Assembly (NCBI RefSeq): GCF_024220585.1
Contig: NZ_JAMXKF010000002.1
Span: 319,392-383,391 of the forward strand
DNA length: 64,000 nt
From: Dyadobacter diqingensis
Lineage (GTDB): Bacteria; Bacteroidota; Bacteroidia; Cytophagales; Spirosomataceae
Direction: 5' to 3'
Shown: positions 1 through 8,719 of the stretch, one piece after another
Layout: each line of letters starts with the position of its first letter
How positions within the stretch are numbered: position 1 is the first letter of the stretch
The notes under the pieces: generated by a model
Seen by the model: only the letters and a program-made list of their open reading frames with translations
Told to the model about the DNA's origin: nothing
Databases searched by the model: none
Program-made: the position numbers and the translations under genes

Positions 1-69
1 TATGAATGGAATACCATCATTGATCAGTACGAGAATCATTTTGAAACCATATACTCAACGAAAAAATGA
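1..69 (+). CDS. C-terminal end of a probable glycosyltransferase (partial)
   Basis: The frame is open from the first base to a TGA at 67-69 and encodes 22 residues. The tail contains YEWNTIIDQYENHF. Many GT-B type glycosyltransferases end in a comparable (Y/F)xWxxIxxQYExxF helix, so a glycosyltransferase is likely. Its stop overlaps the rfbC start in an ATGA (66-69), which implies translational coupling and places it in the same exopolysaccharide operon. The gene starts outside the window, so its donor and acceptor cannot be inferred. Confidence 0.6.
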   Translation, partial: YEWNTIIDQYENHFETIYSTKK

Positions 70-623
70 AATTTGAAACAACAACCTTACAGGATGTGAT
101 CCTGATCAGGCCAGCCATTTTTCACGATGATCGTGGCCATTTCTTCGAATCTTTTAATCTTAATTCCTGGAATAACCAGGGGCTTACCAGCGCATTTGTT
201 CAGGATAATCAGTCCTTTTCACATAAGGGTGTGGTAAGAGGTTTGCATTTTCAAACAGGCGTACACGCCCAGGGCAAGCTGGTACGCGTGATTCAGGGCC
301 GCGTTATGGATATAGCGCTTGACATAAGGCCTGACTCCCCCACTTTCGGGAAATACGAACTTTTTGAGCTGGATGCTGCAAGCGGAAAAATGGTATACAT
401 TCCAGAGGGCTTCGCACATGGGTTTGTTGCTCTGGAGGACAGCATTTTCCACTACAAATGCACGGGTGGTTATTGCAAGGAAGCGGAAGCAGGTATTCAC
501 TGGAATGACCCTTCGCTTCAAATTCCCTGGGGTGTAGATAATCCAATCGTTTCACCGAAAGATCAGATTTTACCGACTTTTCAGGAGTATATAGAGAGAA
601 ATCTTGAAAATGTACGTGTCTAA
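66..623 (+). CDS. rfbC: dTDP-4-dehydrorhamnose 3,5-epimerase
   Basis: 185 aa, the normal RmlC length. It epimerises C3 and C5 of dTDP-4-keto-6-deoxyglucose, the third step of dTDP-L-rhamnose synthesis, in the cytoplasm. The RmlC cupin signature is visible: FHDDRGHFFESF near residues 19-30, QDNQSFSHKGVVRGLHFQ near 46-63 with the catalytic His of the GLHFQ strand, and YIPEGFAHGFVAL near 111-123. The start overlaps the upstream stop by 4 bp (ATGA). rfbB follows after about 50 bp, so the two are probably co-transcribed. Confidence 0.96.
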   Translation: MKFETTTLQDVILIRPAIFHDDRGHFFESFNLNSWNNQGLTSAFVQDNQSFSHKGVVRGLHFQTGVHAQGKLVRVIQGRVMDIALDIRPDSPTFGKYELFELDAASGKMVYIPEGFAHGFVALEDSIFHYKCTGGYCKEAEAGIHWNDPSLQIPWGVDNPIVSPKDQILPTFQEYIERNLENVRV

Positions 624-674
624 CGGTAATCTACTCCACCACGACCATCTAGTTTTATTACAAATTACGAAATC

Positions 675-1742
675 ATGAAAAAAATATTAATAACAGGCGG
701 AGCCGGATTTATCGGCTCTCATGTCGTACGCCGTTTTACAACGCAATATCCGGAATACCAGATTTACAATCTCGACGCACTTACTTACGCGGGCAACCTC
801 GAAAACCTAAGTGATGTAGAACAACTGGATAATTATCATTTTGTAAAAGGAGATATTACTGATGCCGTTTTTATTGATCAGCTTTTTCAGGAAAATGACT
901 TTTACGGTGTAATTCACCTTGCCGCCGAATCGCATGTAGATCGTTCTATTACTGATCCTTTATCCTTCGTAATGACCAATGTTGTTGGGACGGCGAATTT
1001 ATTAAACGCCGCCCGTAAAGCGTGGAAAGATGACCTTGGAAAGCCTGACGCGCCAAGATTATTCTACCACGTATCGACGGACGAAGTGTACGGGGAATTG
1101 CATGATCCAAACGAGTTCTTCCTTGAAACAACCAAATATGACCCGCGTTCACCTTACTCGGCATCCAAGGCGTCGTCCGATCATTTCGTAAGAGCTTATC
1201 ATTCGACATACAAATTACCTGTTGTCATATCCAACTGCTCGAACAATTACGGTCCGAATCATTTTCCGGAAAAACTGATTCCGCTAATGATCCACAACAT
1301 CATCCAGAACAAGCCGCTGCCGGTTTATGGCAAGGGAGAAAATGTTCGTGACTGGTTGTTTGTGGAAGACCATGCAAGGGCTATCGATGTTATTTTCCAT
1401 AAGGGCGCTGTCGGAGAAACGTACAATATTGGCGGCCATAACGAATGGAAAAACCTTGACCTGGTTTTCCTGCTTTGTAAAACAATGGACGAAAAACTTG
1501 GTCGTGAAGCAGGTACTTCTGAAAAACTGATCACCTATGTTACCGACCGGGCTGGCCATGACCTGCGCTATGCGATCGACGCGACTAAATTGAAGAATGA
1601 GCTCGGCTGGGAACCCTCTCTGCAATTTGCAGAAGGCCTGGAACGTACAGTCGACTGGTATCTTACAAACGAAGCGTGGCTCGAAAACGTAACTTCCGGC
1701 GCTTACCAAAAATATTACGAGGGCATGTACGCCACCAGATAA
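675..1742 (+). CDS. rfbB: dTDP-glucose 4,6-dehydratase
   Basis: 355 aa, typical for RmlB. It dehydrates dTDP-glucose to dTDP-4-keto-6-deoxyglucose with bound NAD+, the second step of dTDP-L-rhamnose synthesis. The N-terminal Rossmann motif GGAGFIGSH lies at residues 8-16. The extended-SDR catalytic elements STDEVYGE and YSASKAS (YxxxK) follow near residues 134-167, and NNYGP and RDWLFVEDH later fit RmlB. It lies between rfbC and rfbA on the same strand. A perfect hairpin without a T-run follows at 1765-1797. Confidence 0.96.
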   Translation: MKKILITGGAGFIGSHVVRRFTTQYPEYQIYNLDALTYAGNLENLSDVEQLDNYHFVKGDITDAVFIDQLFQENDFYGVIHLAAESHVDRSITDPLSFVMTNVVGTANLLNAARKAWKDDLGKPDAPRLFYHVSTDEVYGELHDPNEFFLETTKYDPRSPYSASKASSDHFVRAYHSTYKLPVVISNCSNNYGPNHFPEKLIPLMIHNIIQNKPLPVYGKGENVRDWLFVEDHARAIDVIFHKGAVGETYNIGGHNEWKNLDLVFLLCKTMDEKLGREAGTSEKLITYVTDRAGHDLRYAIDATKLKNELGWEPSLQFAEGLERTVDWYLTNEAWLENVTSGAYQKYYEGMYATR

Positions 1743-1764
1743 GAACATCTTAAACGATTTTTTA

Positions 1765-1797
1765 CCCGTCGTACGGCTGAAACAGCCGTACGACGGG
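1765..1797. repeat. Perfect 15-bp inverted repeat between rfbB and rfbA
   Basis: Arms at 1765-1779 and 1783-1797 are perfectly complementary around an AAA loop and are much more GC-rich than their surroundings. On the plus strand the T-rich stretch precedes the hairpin rather than follows it, so it is not a canonical intrinsic terminator for rfbB. It could stabilise the rfbB mRNA end or act as a processing site within the operon. Confidence 0.75.
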
Positions 1798-1866
1798 ATC
1801 GAATTTAACAAATCTTACAATATAAAAAGAGCTGACAGCCAACTGCTGAAAGCCGAAAGCCATAAT

Positions 1867-2724
1867 ATGAAAGGAATAATTCTTGCTGGTGGATCCGGGA
1901 CACGTCTTCATCCACTAACGCTGGCAGTGAGTAAGCAACTGATGCCCGTTTACGACAAACCGATGATTTATTACCCACTCTCGATTTTGATGCTTTCTGG
2001 GATTAATGAAATTCTAATCATTTCCACACCGCACGATCTACCTCATTTTGAGAAGCTTCTAGGTGATGGAAGTCGTATAGGATGCAAATTCACCTATGCC
2101 GTTCAGCCAAGTCCTGATGGGCTGGCACAGGCTTTTATCATTGGAGAGGAATTCATAGGCAAAGACAAAGTCGCCTTGGTGCTTGGTGACAACATTTTTT
2201 ATGGATCCGGCTTGTCAAAATTACTGCAGGCAAACAACGATCCTACCGGTGGTGTGATCTACGCGTATCAGGTTCATGATCCGGAACGCTATGGGGTGGT
2301 AGAATTTGATCCTGACTTTAAAGCTTTGTCGATTGAAGAGAAACCACTTAAACCAAAATCTAACTATGCGGTTCCTGGTTTGTATTTTTATGATAACGAT
2401 GTGGTAGATATTGCAAAAAATATCGAACCGTCACCAAGAGGTGAGTTGGAAATTACGGACATCAACAGAAAATATCTTGAACTTGGTAAGTTAAAAGTAG
2501 GGGTTCTGGATAGAGGAACAGCCTGGCTCGATACAGGTACTTTTGAATCTTTAATGCAGGCGGGGCAATTTGTACAAGTGATTGAAGAGCGTCAGGGGCT
2601 CAAAATCGGATGTATTGAAGAGGTCGCATTCCGAATGGGTTTTATTAACTCCAAAGAACTCGAAGAGGTCGCAAAACCATTGGTAAAAAGTGGCTACGGT
2701 AAGTATTTACTGGGCTTGGTATAA
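1867..2724 (+). CDS. rfbA: glucose-1-phosphate thymidylyltransferase
   Basis: 285 aa, typical RmlA length. It makes dTDP-glucose from glucose-1-phosphate and dTTP, the first and feedback-regulated step of the dTDP-L-rhamnose pathway. The nucleotidyltransferase signature GGSGTRLHP is at residues 8-16. VLGDNIFYG carries the metal-binding Asp near residue 108, and [20 protein letters not shown] is the classical RmlA core. A 124-bp spacer with a hairpin separates it from rfbB. About 450 bp of AT-rich DNA follow, so it may be the last gene of the first transcription unit. Confidence 0.96.
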   Translation: MKGIILAGGSGTRLHPLTLAVSKQLMPVYDKPMIYYPLSILMLSGINEILIISTPHDLPHFEKLLGDGSRIGCKFTYAVQPSPDGLAQAFIIGEEFIGKDKVALVLGDNIFYGSGLSKLLQANNDPTGGVIYAYQVHDPERYGVVEFDPDFKALSIEEKPLKPKSNYAVPGLYFYDNDVVDIAKNIEPSPRGELEITDINRKYLELGKLKVGVLDRGTAWLDTGTFESLMQAGQFVQVIEERQGLKIGCIEEVAFRMGFINSKELEEVAKPLVKSGYGKYLLGLV

Positions 2725-3181
2725 CATCGGATTACCGAGAGTAATACGAATCCTTTAAAAATCGGGAAGGTAAAATTCAAATTTTATATTCTGTCAAATA
2801 AAAAGGACTGGGTATCAATTGGGTTTAATAAATTATTAATACTACAAAAAGTATAGAATAATTATAGTATATAATCAAGAATTATTGGTTGTTTTCGAAT
2901 CACAAAATAGTGCAACTACCTATATATGTGACATATACAAAATATATAATTAATTTCAATTGTGATTTATCAGAGAATTTTCGTAAAATTGTTACAACTA
3001 TTTACCTACAACAATCATAAAATAAATTCTACATATAAGATTTATTTGTGTTAGATTTGTAATCGAATAGTTTTAGATATTGCCTTGGAATACAAATACT
3101 AAATATTACATTTTTATAAGCTATTGCTATGCTTGTCAAGATTTAATATAGGAATACATACTCAACGTTATTTTTAAAATT
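2725..3181. other. AT-rich intergenic region before the sugar transferase gene
   Basis: No convincing ORF. The stretch is clearly more AT-rich than its flanks. A Bacteroidota -7 element of the TAnnTTTG form is at 3052-3059 (TAGATTTG), but I see no matching -33 TTTG at the expected distance. A short palindrome TATATGT-G-ACATATA is at 2923-2937. The length and composition suggest a promoter and regulatory region for the second half of the polysaccharide locus. Confidence 0.5.
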
Positions 3182-4546
3182 ATGAAAAATCGCTATCCAG
3201 GGCTCCTTCCCAAGGCCCACTTGTGGACAGATCTTGTCCTTCTGAACGGTGCCTTTCTCTTTGCTTACCTTGTAAGGTTTGGAGATTTGTCTAATCTGTT
3301 CCAAAATCAATATGTAAATCTGTTATTGGTAGCCAATCTTTTGTGGATTTTCACCATCTACGTTTTAAAAACGTACCTTTTTACAAGATTGTCTTACAAT
3401 TTCAACACCCAGATTGGAAACCTTTTTAAAGCAGCTCTTATACACGCAGCAACCATTATGGCTTTTCTTTACCTCTTCAAAGAGGGAGAAGCATATTCAC
3501 GCCAGCAATTTTTAATGACCTACGGAGCGTTTCTTATCATGGCGCTGACAGTTCGGGCTGCAACGGTGTTGTCTCTTAAGCTTTATCGTCAGGCTGGTTA
3601 CAATTACAGCCGTTATGCCATTGTAGGCAAAGGAGACCTAGCGACACTGATCCGTGGTTTTTATAACGACAGGAAAGAGTTAGGATACCGTTTCTGTGGC
3701 ATGTTTGAATTCAACAACAATAACGACGAACTGAATAGCCTGGAGGCTTTGATGGGCAACCAAAAACTTGATTATGTTTATTGCTGTCTGTCTGAGATGA
3801 GCGATGAGCAGGTTAGAGGCGTAATTAAACTTGGGGAACGGCAAAAAACACAAATTCGCTTAGTTCCAGATTTTCGTGGATTTATGACGAATATGGCTAC
3901 CATTGAATACCACGACATGTATCCGATTATTCAAGTTAATACTAAGCCCTTTTCAAGTATTAACGAGCAGACATTAAAAAGATCTTTTGACCTGATATTT
4001 TCAAGTGTTGTAATGTTATTGGGAGCACCCATTTTCCTTTCAGTTATGGCTGCTGTAAAACTTACATCTAAAGGTCCGGTATTCTACCGCCAGAGACGTT
4101 GCGGACAGTGGGGTGAAATGTTTGAGATTTACAAGTTCCGCAGTATGTGCGTAAACGCCGACAAAATGGGTCAACATTCCACAGGCGACAGTGATCCCCG
4201 TATTACATCCATTGGCAGAATATTACGAAAAACAAGACTGGATGAGTTACCTCAGTTCTACAACGTACTAAGAGGTGATATGTCTGTCGTAGGTCCACGA
4301 CCTCTTTACAAATACGATGTGGATATGTTGATGGAAGCAGAGCCACACGATTTCCAAAGGCTATTGACGGTAAAACCGGGCATCACTTCCATCGGGCAAA
4401 TCAATGTCGGTTACGCCGATACCGTTGCAAAAAATGTAGAGCGCTTGAAATACGATCTTCAGTACTTGAAGTCATATAGTGTTATGGATGATATCAATCT
4501 TATTTTCAAAACCATGCAAGTAATGGTCTTGGGAAGAGGTCAATGA
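3182..4546 (+). CDS. undecaprenyl-phosphate sugar phosphotransferase (polyprenyl glycosylphosphotransferase)
   Basis: 454 aa inner-membrane enzyme of the WcaJ/WbaP type. It is predicted to transfer a sugar-1-phosphate from a nucleotide sugar to undecaprenyl phosphate, the priming step of exopolysaccharide synthesis. The N-terminus has several hydrophobic segments (residues ~15-35, 48-65, 82-100, 113-130), followed by a CoA-binding-like domain. A further membrane segment near 275-295 precedes the catalytic bacterial sugar transferase domain. That domain shows KGPVFYRQRRCG, YKFRSM, TRLDELPQFYNVLRGDMS and VGPRPL. The substrate is not evident from sequence. It lies between the rhamnose genes and the export genes. 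Confidence 0.93.
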   Translation: MKNRYPGLLPKAHLWTDLVLLNGAFLFAYLVRFGDLSNLFQNQYVNLLLVANLLWIFTIYVLKTYLFTRLSYNFNTQIGNLFKAALIHAATIMAFLYLFKEGEAYSRQQFLMTYGAFLIMALTVRAATVLSLKLYRQAGYNYSRYAIVGKGDLATLIRGFYNDRKELGYRFCGMFEFNNNNDELNSLEALMGNQKLDYVYCCLSEMSDEQVRGVIKLGERQKTQIRLVPDFRGFMTNMATIEYHDMYPIIQVNTKPFSSINEQTLKRSFDLIFSSVVMLLGAPIFLSVMAAVKLTSKGPVFYRQRRCGQWGEMFEIYKFRSMCVNADKMGQHSTGDSDPRITSIGRILRKTRLDELPQFYNVLRGDMSVVGPRPLYKYDVDMLMEAEPHDFQRLLTVKPGITSIGQINVGYADTVAKNVERLKYDLQYLKSYSVMDDINLIFKTMQVMVLGRGQ

Positions 4547-4658
4547 TCCTTCCTGCAGATAAACCCTGAGAACAACCTCCGAAGTGTTTTGAAATCCTGT
4601 ATTTATATTATATAAATAATTGTTAAACTATTAATTCCACAAATCAATTTTACTCACG

Positions 4659-5690
4659 ATGAAAAAACGTACGATTAAATTAGCAGTATACAGTCTTTTA
4701 ATGACTGCCATGCTGTTCAACTGTAAGGATAAGGATAAAGATCCGGACGCACCAGATTCCGGCCTCATCGATGACCTTAACAAGGTGGAAGTTGTTCCTA
4801 TTACTGTTGTTGCACCTGCTGCTGTAAAATCAACCGAAGCAAGTATTGAAGCTTCTGCAAAAGCAACTGAGGTTGCTGGAGCATTGGATGGCATAGCTGC
4901 ATCTGGTACAGTACCAGCAAGTGTATCTGGCGCCGCCGGTAATGTATCGGGAGCAATCTCTGCCTCGGAAGTTAGCACGTTGAATTCTGTTTCTTCTGAA
5001 ACCGTCTCAGCAGTTGCAGCAGGTGGAGCTTTATCACCGGAGTTAAAAACTATCCTTGACAAAGCAATGGCTAATTCTGCTGTTGCAGCGTATTTGCCTA
5101 AGTTCACCTTCCCAACAGTTGAGGGTGTAGCTTTAAAGGGTACACGTGTAGCTGGTTCTGAAAGTGTTGAAAAAGTAGAAGGTGTGCAAGTTAATGATGC
5201 TTGTGTAGACGCTGCCAACAACGCGTTTGATGCTGTTAAAACGAAACTTGATGCTTCAAAAGCAACTGAGGTTGCAAAAGTTGACGCAGCCTATGCGACT
5301 TGGATTGCTCCTATTGCTGCTGCACAAACAGCATGTACAGATGGACTTACGCCCAAATATGCAGCTTACAGAGCTGCGGCTCAGCAAACTGCTGCTGCTG
5401 CAATCGCTGATCTGGATGCTGCTCAGGGTGTTCTAGGAAATTTATATCCTGTTTTAAAGGCCCTTGTTAATATTCAGCTTTTAGGAGCGCTTAGTTCTAT
5501 TAACACGTTGGAAGCAGCGGACAAACAAGCTTGTATTGCAAAAGCTACTGCTGCTAAATCACTTGCAGACGCCGCAAAAACAGCAAACTTATCAAAAGTT
5601 GACGCAGCTTATTCAACAGCTATAGCAGAAGCTAACAAGCTTAGAACCGACGCAATAGCAAGTTGCCATAACCAAGGTGGTGGTAACTAA
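4659..5690 (+). CDS. alanine-rich lipoprotein with duplicated cysteine modules
   Basis: 343 aa. The signal peptide ends in a lipobox, with the acylated Cys at residue 22 (MLFNC), followed by an acidic/lysine tether. The remainder is extremely rich in Ala, Val, Lys, Asp and Thr and is probably helical. Four further cysteines occur at 182, 226, 292 and 336: two pairs, each exactly 44 residues apart. Both intervals contain the phrase KVDAAY, which points to an internal duplication. I recognise no family. It lies between the priming transferase and the YjbH-like genes, so a role in polysaccharide export or as a surface component is inferred. The hairpin at 5760-5798 lies just downstream. Confidence 0.85.
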   Translation: MKKRTIKLAVYSLLMTAMLFNCKDKDKDPDAPDSGLIDDLNKVEVVPITVVAPAAVKSTEASIEASAKATEVAGALDGIAASGTVPASVSGAAGNVSGAISASEVSTLNSVSSETVSAVAAGGALSPELKTILDKAMANSAVAAYLPKFTFPTVEGVALKGTRVAGSESVEKVEGVQVNDACVDAANNAFDAVKTKLDASKATEVAKVDAAYATWIAPIAAAQTACTDGLTPKYAAYRAAAQQTAAAAIADLDAAQGVLGNLYPVLKALVNIQLLGALSSINTLEAADKQACIAKATAAKSLADAAKTANLSKVDAAYSTAIAEANKLRTDAIASCHNQGGGN

Positions 5691-5701
5691 AAACAAACTT
5701 T

Positions 5702-6568
5702 ATGAATCTAAAATTGATTTTGGTATCATCCACATTGGTTAACAAGATTCGTATATTTTTTACCAGAAAGGGCAATAGTTTATTGCCCTTTCTGGTAATT
5801 TTATGTGCGAGCACTTCTGGCTATGGTCAGATGAATATTTCCGGAAAGCCCGGTTTGATGTACGTGCCTAGTGCCAGTGAGACCAAAGAAGGTAACTTTC
5901 AGTTTGGTATTAATTACAACCCCATTAACTACGGTTTCCGTTTTAATAAAAAAAACTCCGAAAATATTTATTTCATCAATGTCACCATTGTACCTCGTTT
6001 GGAAGTAAATGTCAATCTGCTCCGTATTAACAACGAAAAAATAAACGGGCAAAAAGGTATCGGAGACCGACAGATCGATTTCAAGTATCTCATCTTAAAA
6101 GAGAAAAAATATCAACCGTCACTTGCGCTTATCATCTCCGCTCCTTTCGGTATTGACAATTCCCTGACTACAAATGCCCTCGTAGCAACCAAATCGTTTA
6201 AATTATCTGGCAAATTAGCTGCCGAGGTAACAGCAGGCTTGGGAAGCCCCTACTACATTCAAAGAGACGATTCTGAAAAAGACAATTACAATATTTTTCA
6301 GGATCTTAAATTTCGAAAAAAGAAGGAACTGGCTTACTATTATTTATCCGGTCCGATTGGCGGAGTAAATTTCAAATATGCTAATAAGGGTGGCCTCATG
6401 GTTGAATGGGATTCACAACATCTTAATATCGGTGCTTACGGAACCTTGTTCAAAAGGTGGACGATCCAGGCTGGTGTTATCAATTTCGACCAGATCACAT
6501 TCGGGACATCATATGCCCTCAATCTTAAAACGCTGCCAAAACGGTTAAAAAAAGCGAATGAAAATTAG
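5702..6568 (+). CDS. YjbH-like outer-membrane protein, N-terminal half
   Basis: 288 aa. Residues ~27-43 form the hydrophobic part of a long signal peptide ending in SGYGQ. The mature start (residues ~44-70) has the form ISGKPGLMYVPSASETKEGNFQ. This resembles the opening of the YjbH/DUF940 family, beta-barrel proteins of exopolysaccharide secretion. Enterobacterial YjbH is about 700 residues, so this covers only the first part. The next gene overlaps by 11 bp and looks like the rest. A perfect 18-bp hairpin lies inside the signal-peptide codons. No in-frame ATG follows before the mature region, so the start at 5702 is preferred. Family assignment is from pattern similarity only. Confidence 0.7.
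   Translation: MNLKLILVSSTLVNKIRIFFTRKGNSLLPFLVILCASTSGYGQMNISGKPGLMYVPSASETKEGNFQFGINYNPINYGFRFNKKNSENIYFINVTIVPRLEVNVNLLRINNEKINGQKGIGDRQIDFKYLILKEKKYQPSLALIISAPFGIDNSLTTNALVATKSFKLSGKLAAEVTAGLGSPYYIQRDDSEKDNYNIFQDLKFRKKKELAYYYLSGPIGGVNFKYANKGGLMVEWDSQHLNIGAYGTLFKRWTIQAGVINFDQITFGTSYALNLKTLPKRLKKANEN
5760..5798 (+). terminator. Perfect hairpin inside the 5' end of the YjbH-like gene
   Basis: Arms 5760-5777 and 5781-5798 are perfectly complementary (18 bp) with a 3-nt loop (GTT). They are followed by TTTTA and preceded by six T's. The hairpin starts 70 bp after the lipoprotein stop codon, where a terminator would be expected, yet it lies within codons ~20-33 of the next ORF. It could partly terminate or attenuate transcription after the lipoprotein gene. 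Confidence 0.65.
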
Positions 6569-7688
6569 TACACTGCTTTCAGGAATTTTCTTGTTTCTTG
6601 GTATTTCTCCGGTATTTGCACAAAGCGATTCTACACTGGCTAAGCGTAAATCTCTTTGGTTAAATTACGAAAATACGACTCTGGATCCGCTGAACGGCAG
6701 GATCTACTATGAACAACGCCTTGATAGAAACCCTTTGTATGGTTTGCTGGAAATGCGTAAATCCTTAGCGGATAACAACATCCATGAATACCTTCCGATG
6801 TTCCAGGGTATTATCATCGGAAAATATAAACTGGGGTCTAAAATCACCGCGTCCGTTCCGACTTTGGAAGAAAGGCAAAACCAGCGTATCAAATTTTTTC
6901 CGCACCCAAGCCGGTATAAATTCGATTTTTGGATTCAACCTCTGTTTTCGGCCGTTTTTGGGTATCGTAAACAGACACTACAAAGTAATACGAGCGTGCT
7001 TTTGCAAACGCAGTTTTATTTATGGCAGGGAATGGTGTTAAATGCGGGAATTCTCTTCCCGATCACAAACGACATGAACAGTCATCCAAAAATTATCCGT
7101 CCTGCTCCGGTTTTCCTTAACCAGTTTTATGCGTTCGGGAAAAATTTTATCAGCGCATCGGCCGGCTATTTTTACAATGACCAGTATGGTGTAAATGTAC
7201 AATACCGCCATACCGACATGACAAATCCCTGGTCCTTCGGTGCGGAAGCGGGTTTGACGGGTTACTATTATTATCCAAGAGGAGGAATTTACGCAGGGCC
7301 ATTGGATCAGTTGTTTTTACAGGCTGACGTTGCTTATCGCCTTACTCAACCGGATATTACGCTTAAATTATCAGGAGGACAATATCTTTGGAAAGACCGC
7401 GGTGTGCGTGTAGATTTTGTAAAGCAATTTACAAATGTGGAAATTGGTCTCTATGCGATGAAAACAGTCAACGGCGCCACAGCGGGATTTAACTTCGCGA
7501 TTCCGATTCCACCGGGCAAAATCCTGCAAGGACAAAATGCCCGTTTGAGAACAACAGACCAGTTTCGCTGGGAATACTCATACACACGCGGCTTCCAGAT
7601 CGGCGAGCGTTACCGGACAGGTTATGCGCTTGATCAAAAGCTCAGACAATACCATACGAATTACTTAAATTCTCAAAGAGAAAATTGA
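6558..7688 (+). CDS. probable YjbH-like outer-membrane protein, C-terminal half
   Basis: 376 aa with a signal peptide ending in SPVFAQ at about residue 22. The mature part has alternating aromatic/hydrophobic strands typical of an outer-membrane barrel. The C-terminal region DRGVRVDFVKQF followed by GLYAM and NFAIPIPPGK resembles the last strands of YjbH-family proteins. The start overlaps the 3' end of the previous gene by 11 bp, so the two are translationally coupled. Together they have 664 residues, close to full-length YjbH. Each part has its own signal sequence, so they are two exported proteins and not a recent frameshift. Confidence 0.65.
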   Translation: MKISTLLSGIFLFLGISPVFAQSDSTLAKRKSLWLNYENTTLDPLNGRIYYEQRLDRNPLYGLLEMRKSLADNNIHEYLPMFQGIIIGKYKLGSKITASVPTLEERQNQRIKFFPHPSRYKFDFWIQPLFSAVFGYRKQTLQSNTSVLLQTQFYLWQGMVLNAGILFPITNDMNSHPKIIRPAPVFLNQFYAFGKNFISASAGYFYNDQYGVNVQYRHTDMTNPWSFGAEAGLTGYYYYPRGGIYAGPLDQLFLQADVAYRLTQPDITLKLSGGQYLWKDRGVRVDFVKQFTNVEIGLYAMKTVNGATAGFNFAIPIPPGKILQGQNARLRTTDQFRWEYSYTRGFQIGERYRTGYALDQKLRQYHTNYLNSQREN

Positions 7689-7770
7689 TTGGAATATCTT
7701 TCCGGAATACTCTTTTCACTTTCAGATTATAATTCCGTTACTTTACCTCGACAATAATTCACACCAGCAC

Positions 7771-8628
7771 ATGAAAATAGTAGTACTTGGAGCTTCGGGA
7801 CAGCTCGGCCATTGCCTTAAAAAAGTAGCAGAAGAAAGAAATATCACTGACATATCATTCCCATCAGAACAGGATGGAAATATTCTTGATGCCAATCTTC
7901 TGGACATTTTGTTCAGCAAAGAAAACCCGGAATTTGTAATTAACTGCGCGGCCTATACCGCTGTGGACAAAGCAGAAGATGAAATTGATATCTGTCGCCG
8001 GGTAAACCGTGATGGCGCTGAGATCATCGCACAATCCTGCGTAAAACACAATGCTACGCTGATTCATGTGTCAACTGATTTCGTTTTTAAAGGAAACGTA
8101 CCCCAGCTTTTGTCTGAAACCGATCCTGCCGAACCTGAAAATATCTACGGTTTGACAAAACTGGAAGGCGAGAAAGCAATTTCTGATGTATTGGAAAAAC
8201 ATTTCACATTAAGAACAAGCTGGCTTTATTCAGAGTTTGGCAACAATTTTGTAAAAACCATGCTTCGTTTGGGCGGAGAAAGAGAACAACTTGGTGTGAT
8301 CATGGATCAGGCAGGCTCTCCTACTTACGCAATTGACCTGGCCGGTGCTATTTTTGACATCATTGAGTCAAACAGTACTTCCTACGGAATCTTCCATTAC
8401 AGCAACGAAGGCGTAACTTCCTGGTTTGATTTTGCAAAAACCATTTTTGACATCAGCGAAACTTCGGTAAAAGTCAATCCGGTAAAAACTTCCGAGTACG
8501 TAACCAAAGCGGTTCGCCCGGCCTATTCTGTCATGGATAAGTCGAAAATAAAAAGCACATTTGGAATCGAAATCCCATATTGGAGAGAAAGTTTAAAAGT
8601 TTGTTTGTCAAGACTGAGCCAAAACTAA
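7771..8628 (+). CDS. rfbD: dTDP-4-dehydrorhamnose reductase
   Basis: 285 aa, standard RmlD length. It reduces dTDP-4-keto-L-rhamnose to dTDP-L-rhamnose with NAD(P)H, the last pathway step. Visible are the Rossmann motif GASGQLG (residues 7-13), INCAAYTAVDKAE (~55-67), HVSTDFVFKG and the catalytic YGLTKLEGE (YxxxK). It is separated from the other three rfb genes by the transferase and export genes but on the same strand. A strong terminator at 8675-8719 closes the locus. Confidence 0.96.
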   Translation: MKIVVLGASGQLGHCLKKVAEERNITDISFPSEQDGNILDANLLDILFSKENPEFVINCAAYTAVDKAEDEIDICRRVNRDGAEIIAQSCVKHNATLIHVSTDFVFKGNVPQLLSETDPAEPENIYGLTKLEGEKAISDVLEKHFTLRTSWLYSEFGNNFVKTMLRLGGEREQLGVIMDQAGSPTYAIDLAGAIFDIIESNSTSYGIFHYSNEGVTSWFDFAKTIFDISETSVKVNPVKTSEYVTKAVRPAYSVMDKSKIKSTFGIEIPYWRESLKVCLSRLSQN

Positions 8629-8674
8629 TAACCCTCTCCCCGGTCAGCAATTCTGATCTGAAACAGTAATCGAA

Positions 8675-8719
8675 ATAAAAAGAGGATACCCGAAACCTAC
8701 TCGTGTATCCTCTTTTTAT
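8675..8719. terminator. Bidirectional terminator closing the polysaccharide locus
   Basis: Arms 8675-8689 and 8705-8719 are a perfect 15-bp inverted repeat with a 15-nt loop. The arms begin and end in A5/T5 tracts, so the hairpin can work in both directions. It follows rfbD by 46 bp. Confidence 0.9.

Noticed and set aside
4631..5221. Long minus-strand ORF opposite the alanine-rich lipoprotein
   Set aside because: It is a compositional shadow of Ala/Val-rich codons on the plus strand; the plus frame has a proper lipoprotein signal.
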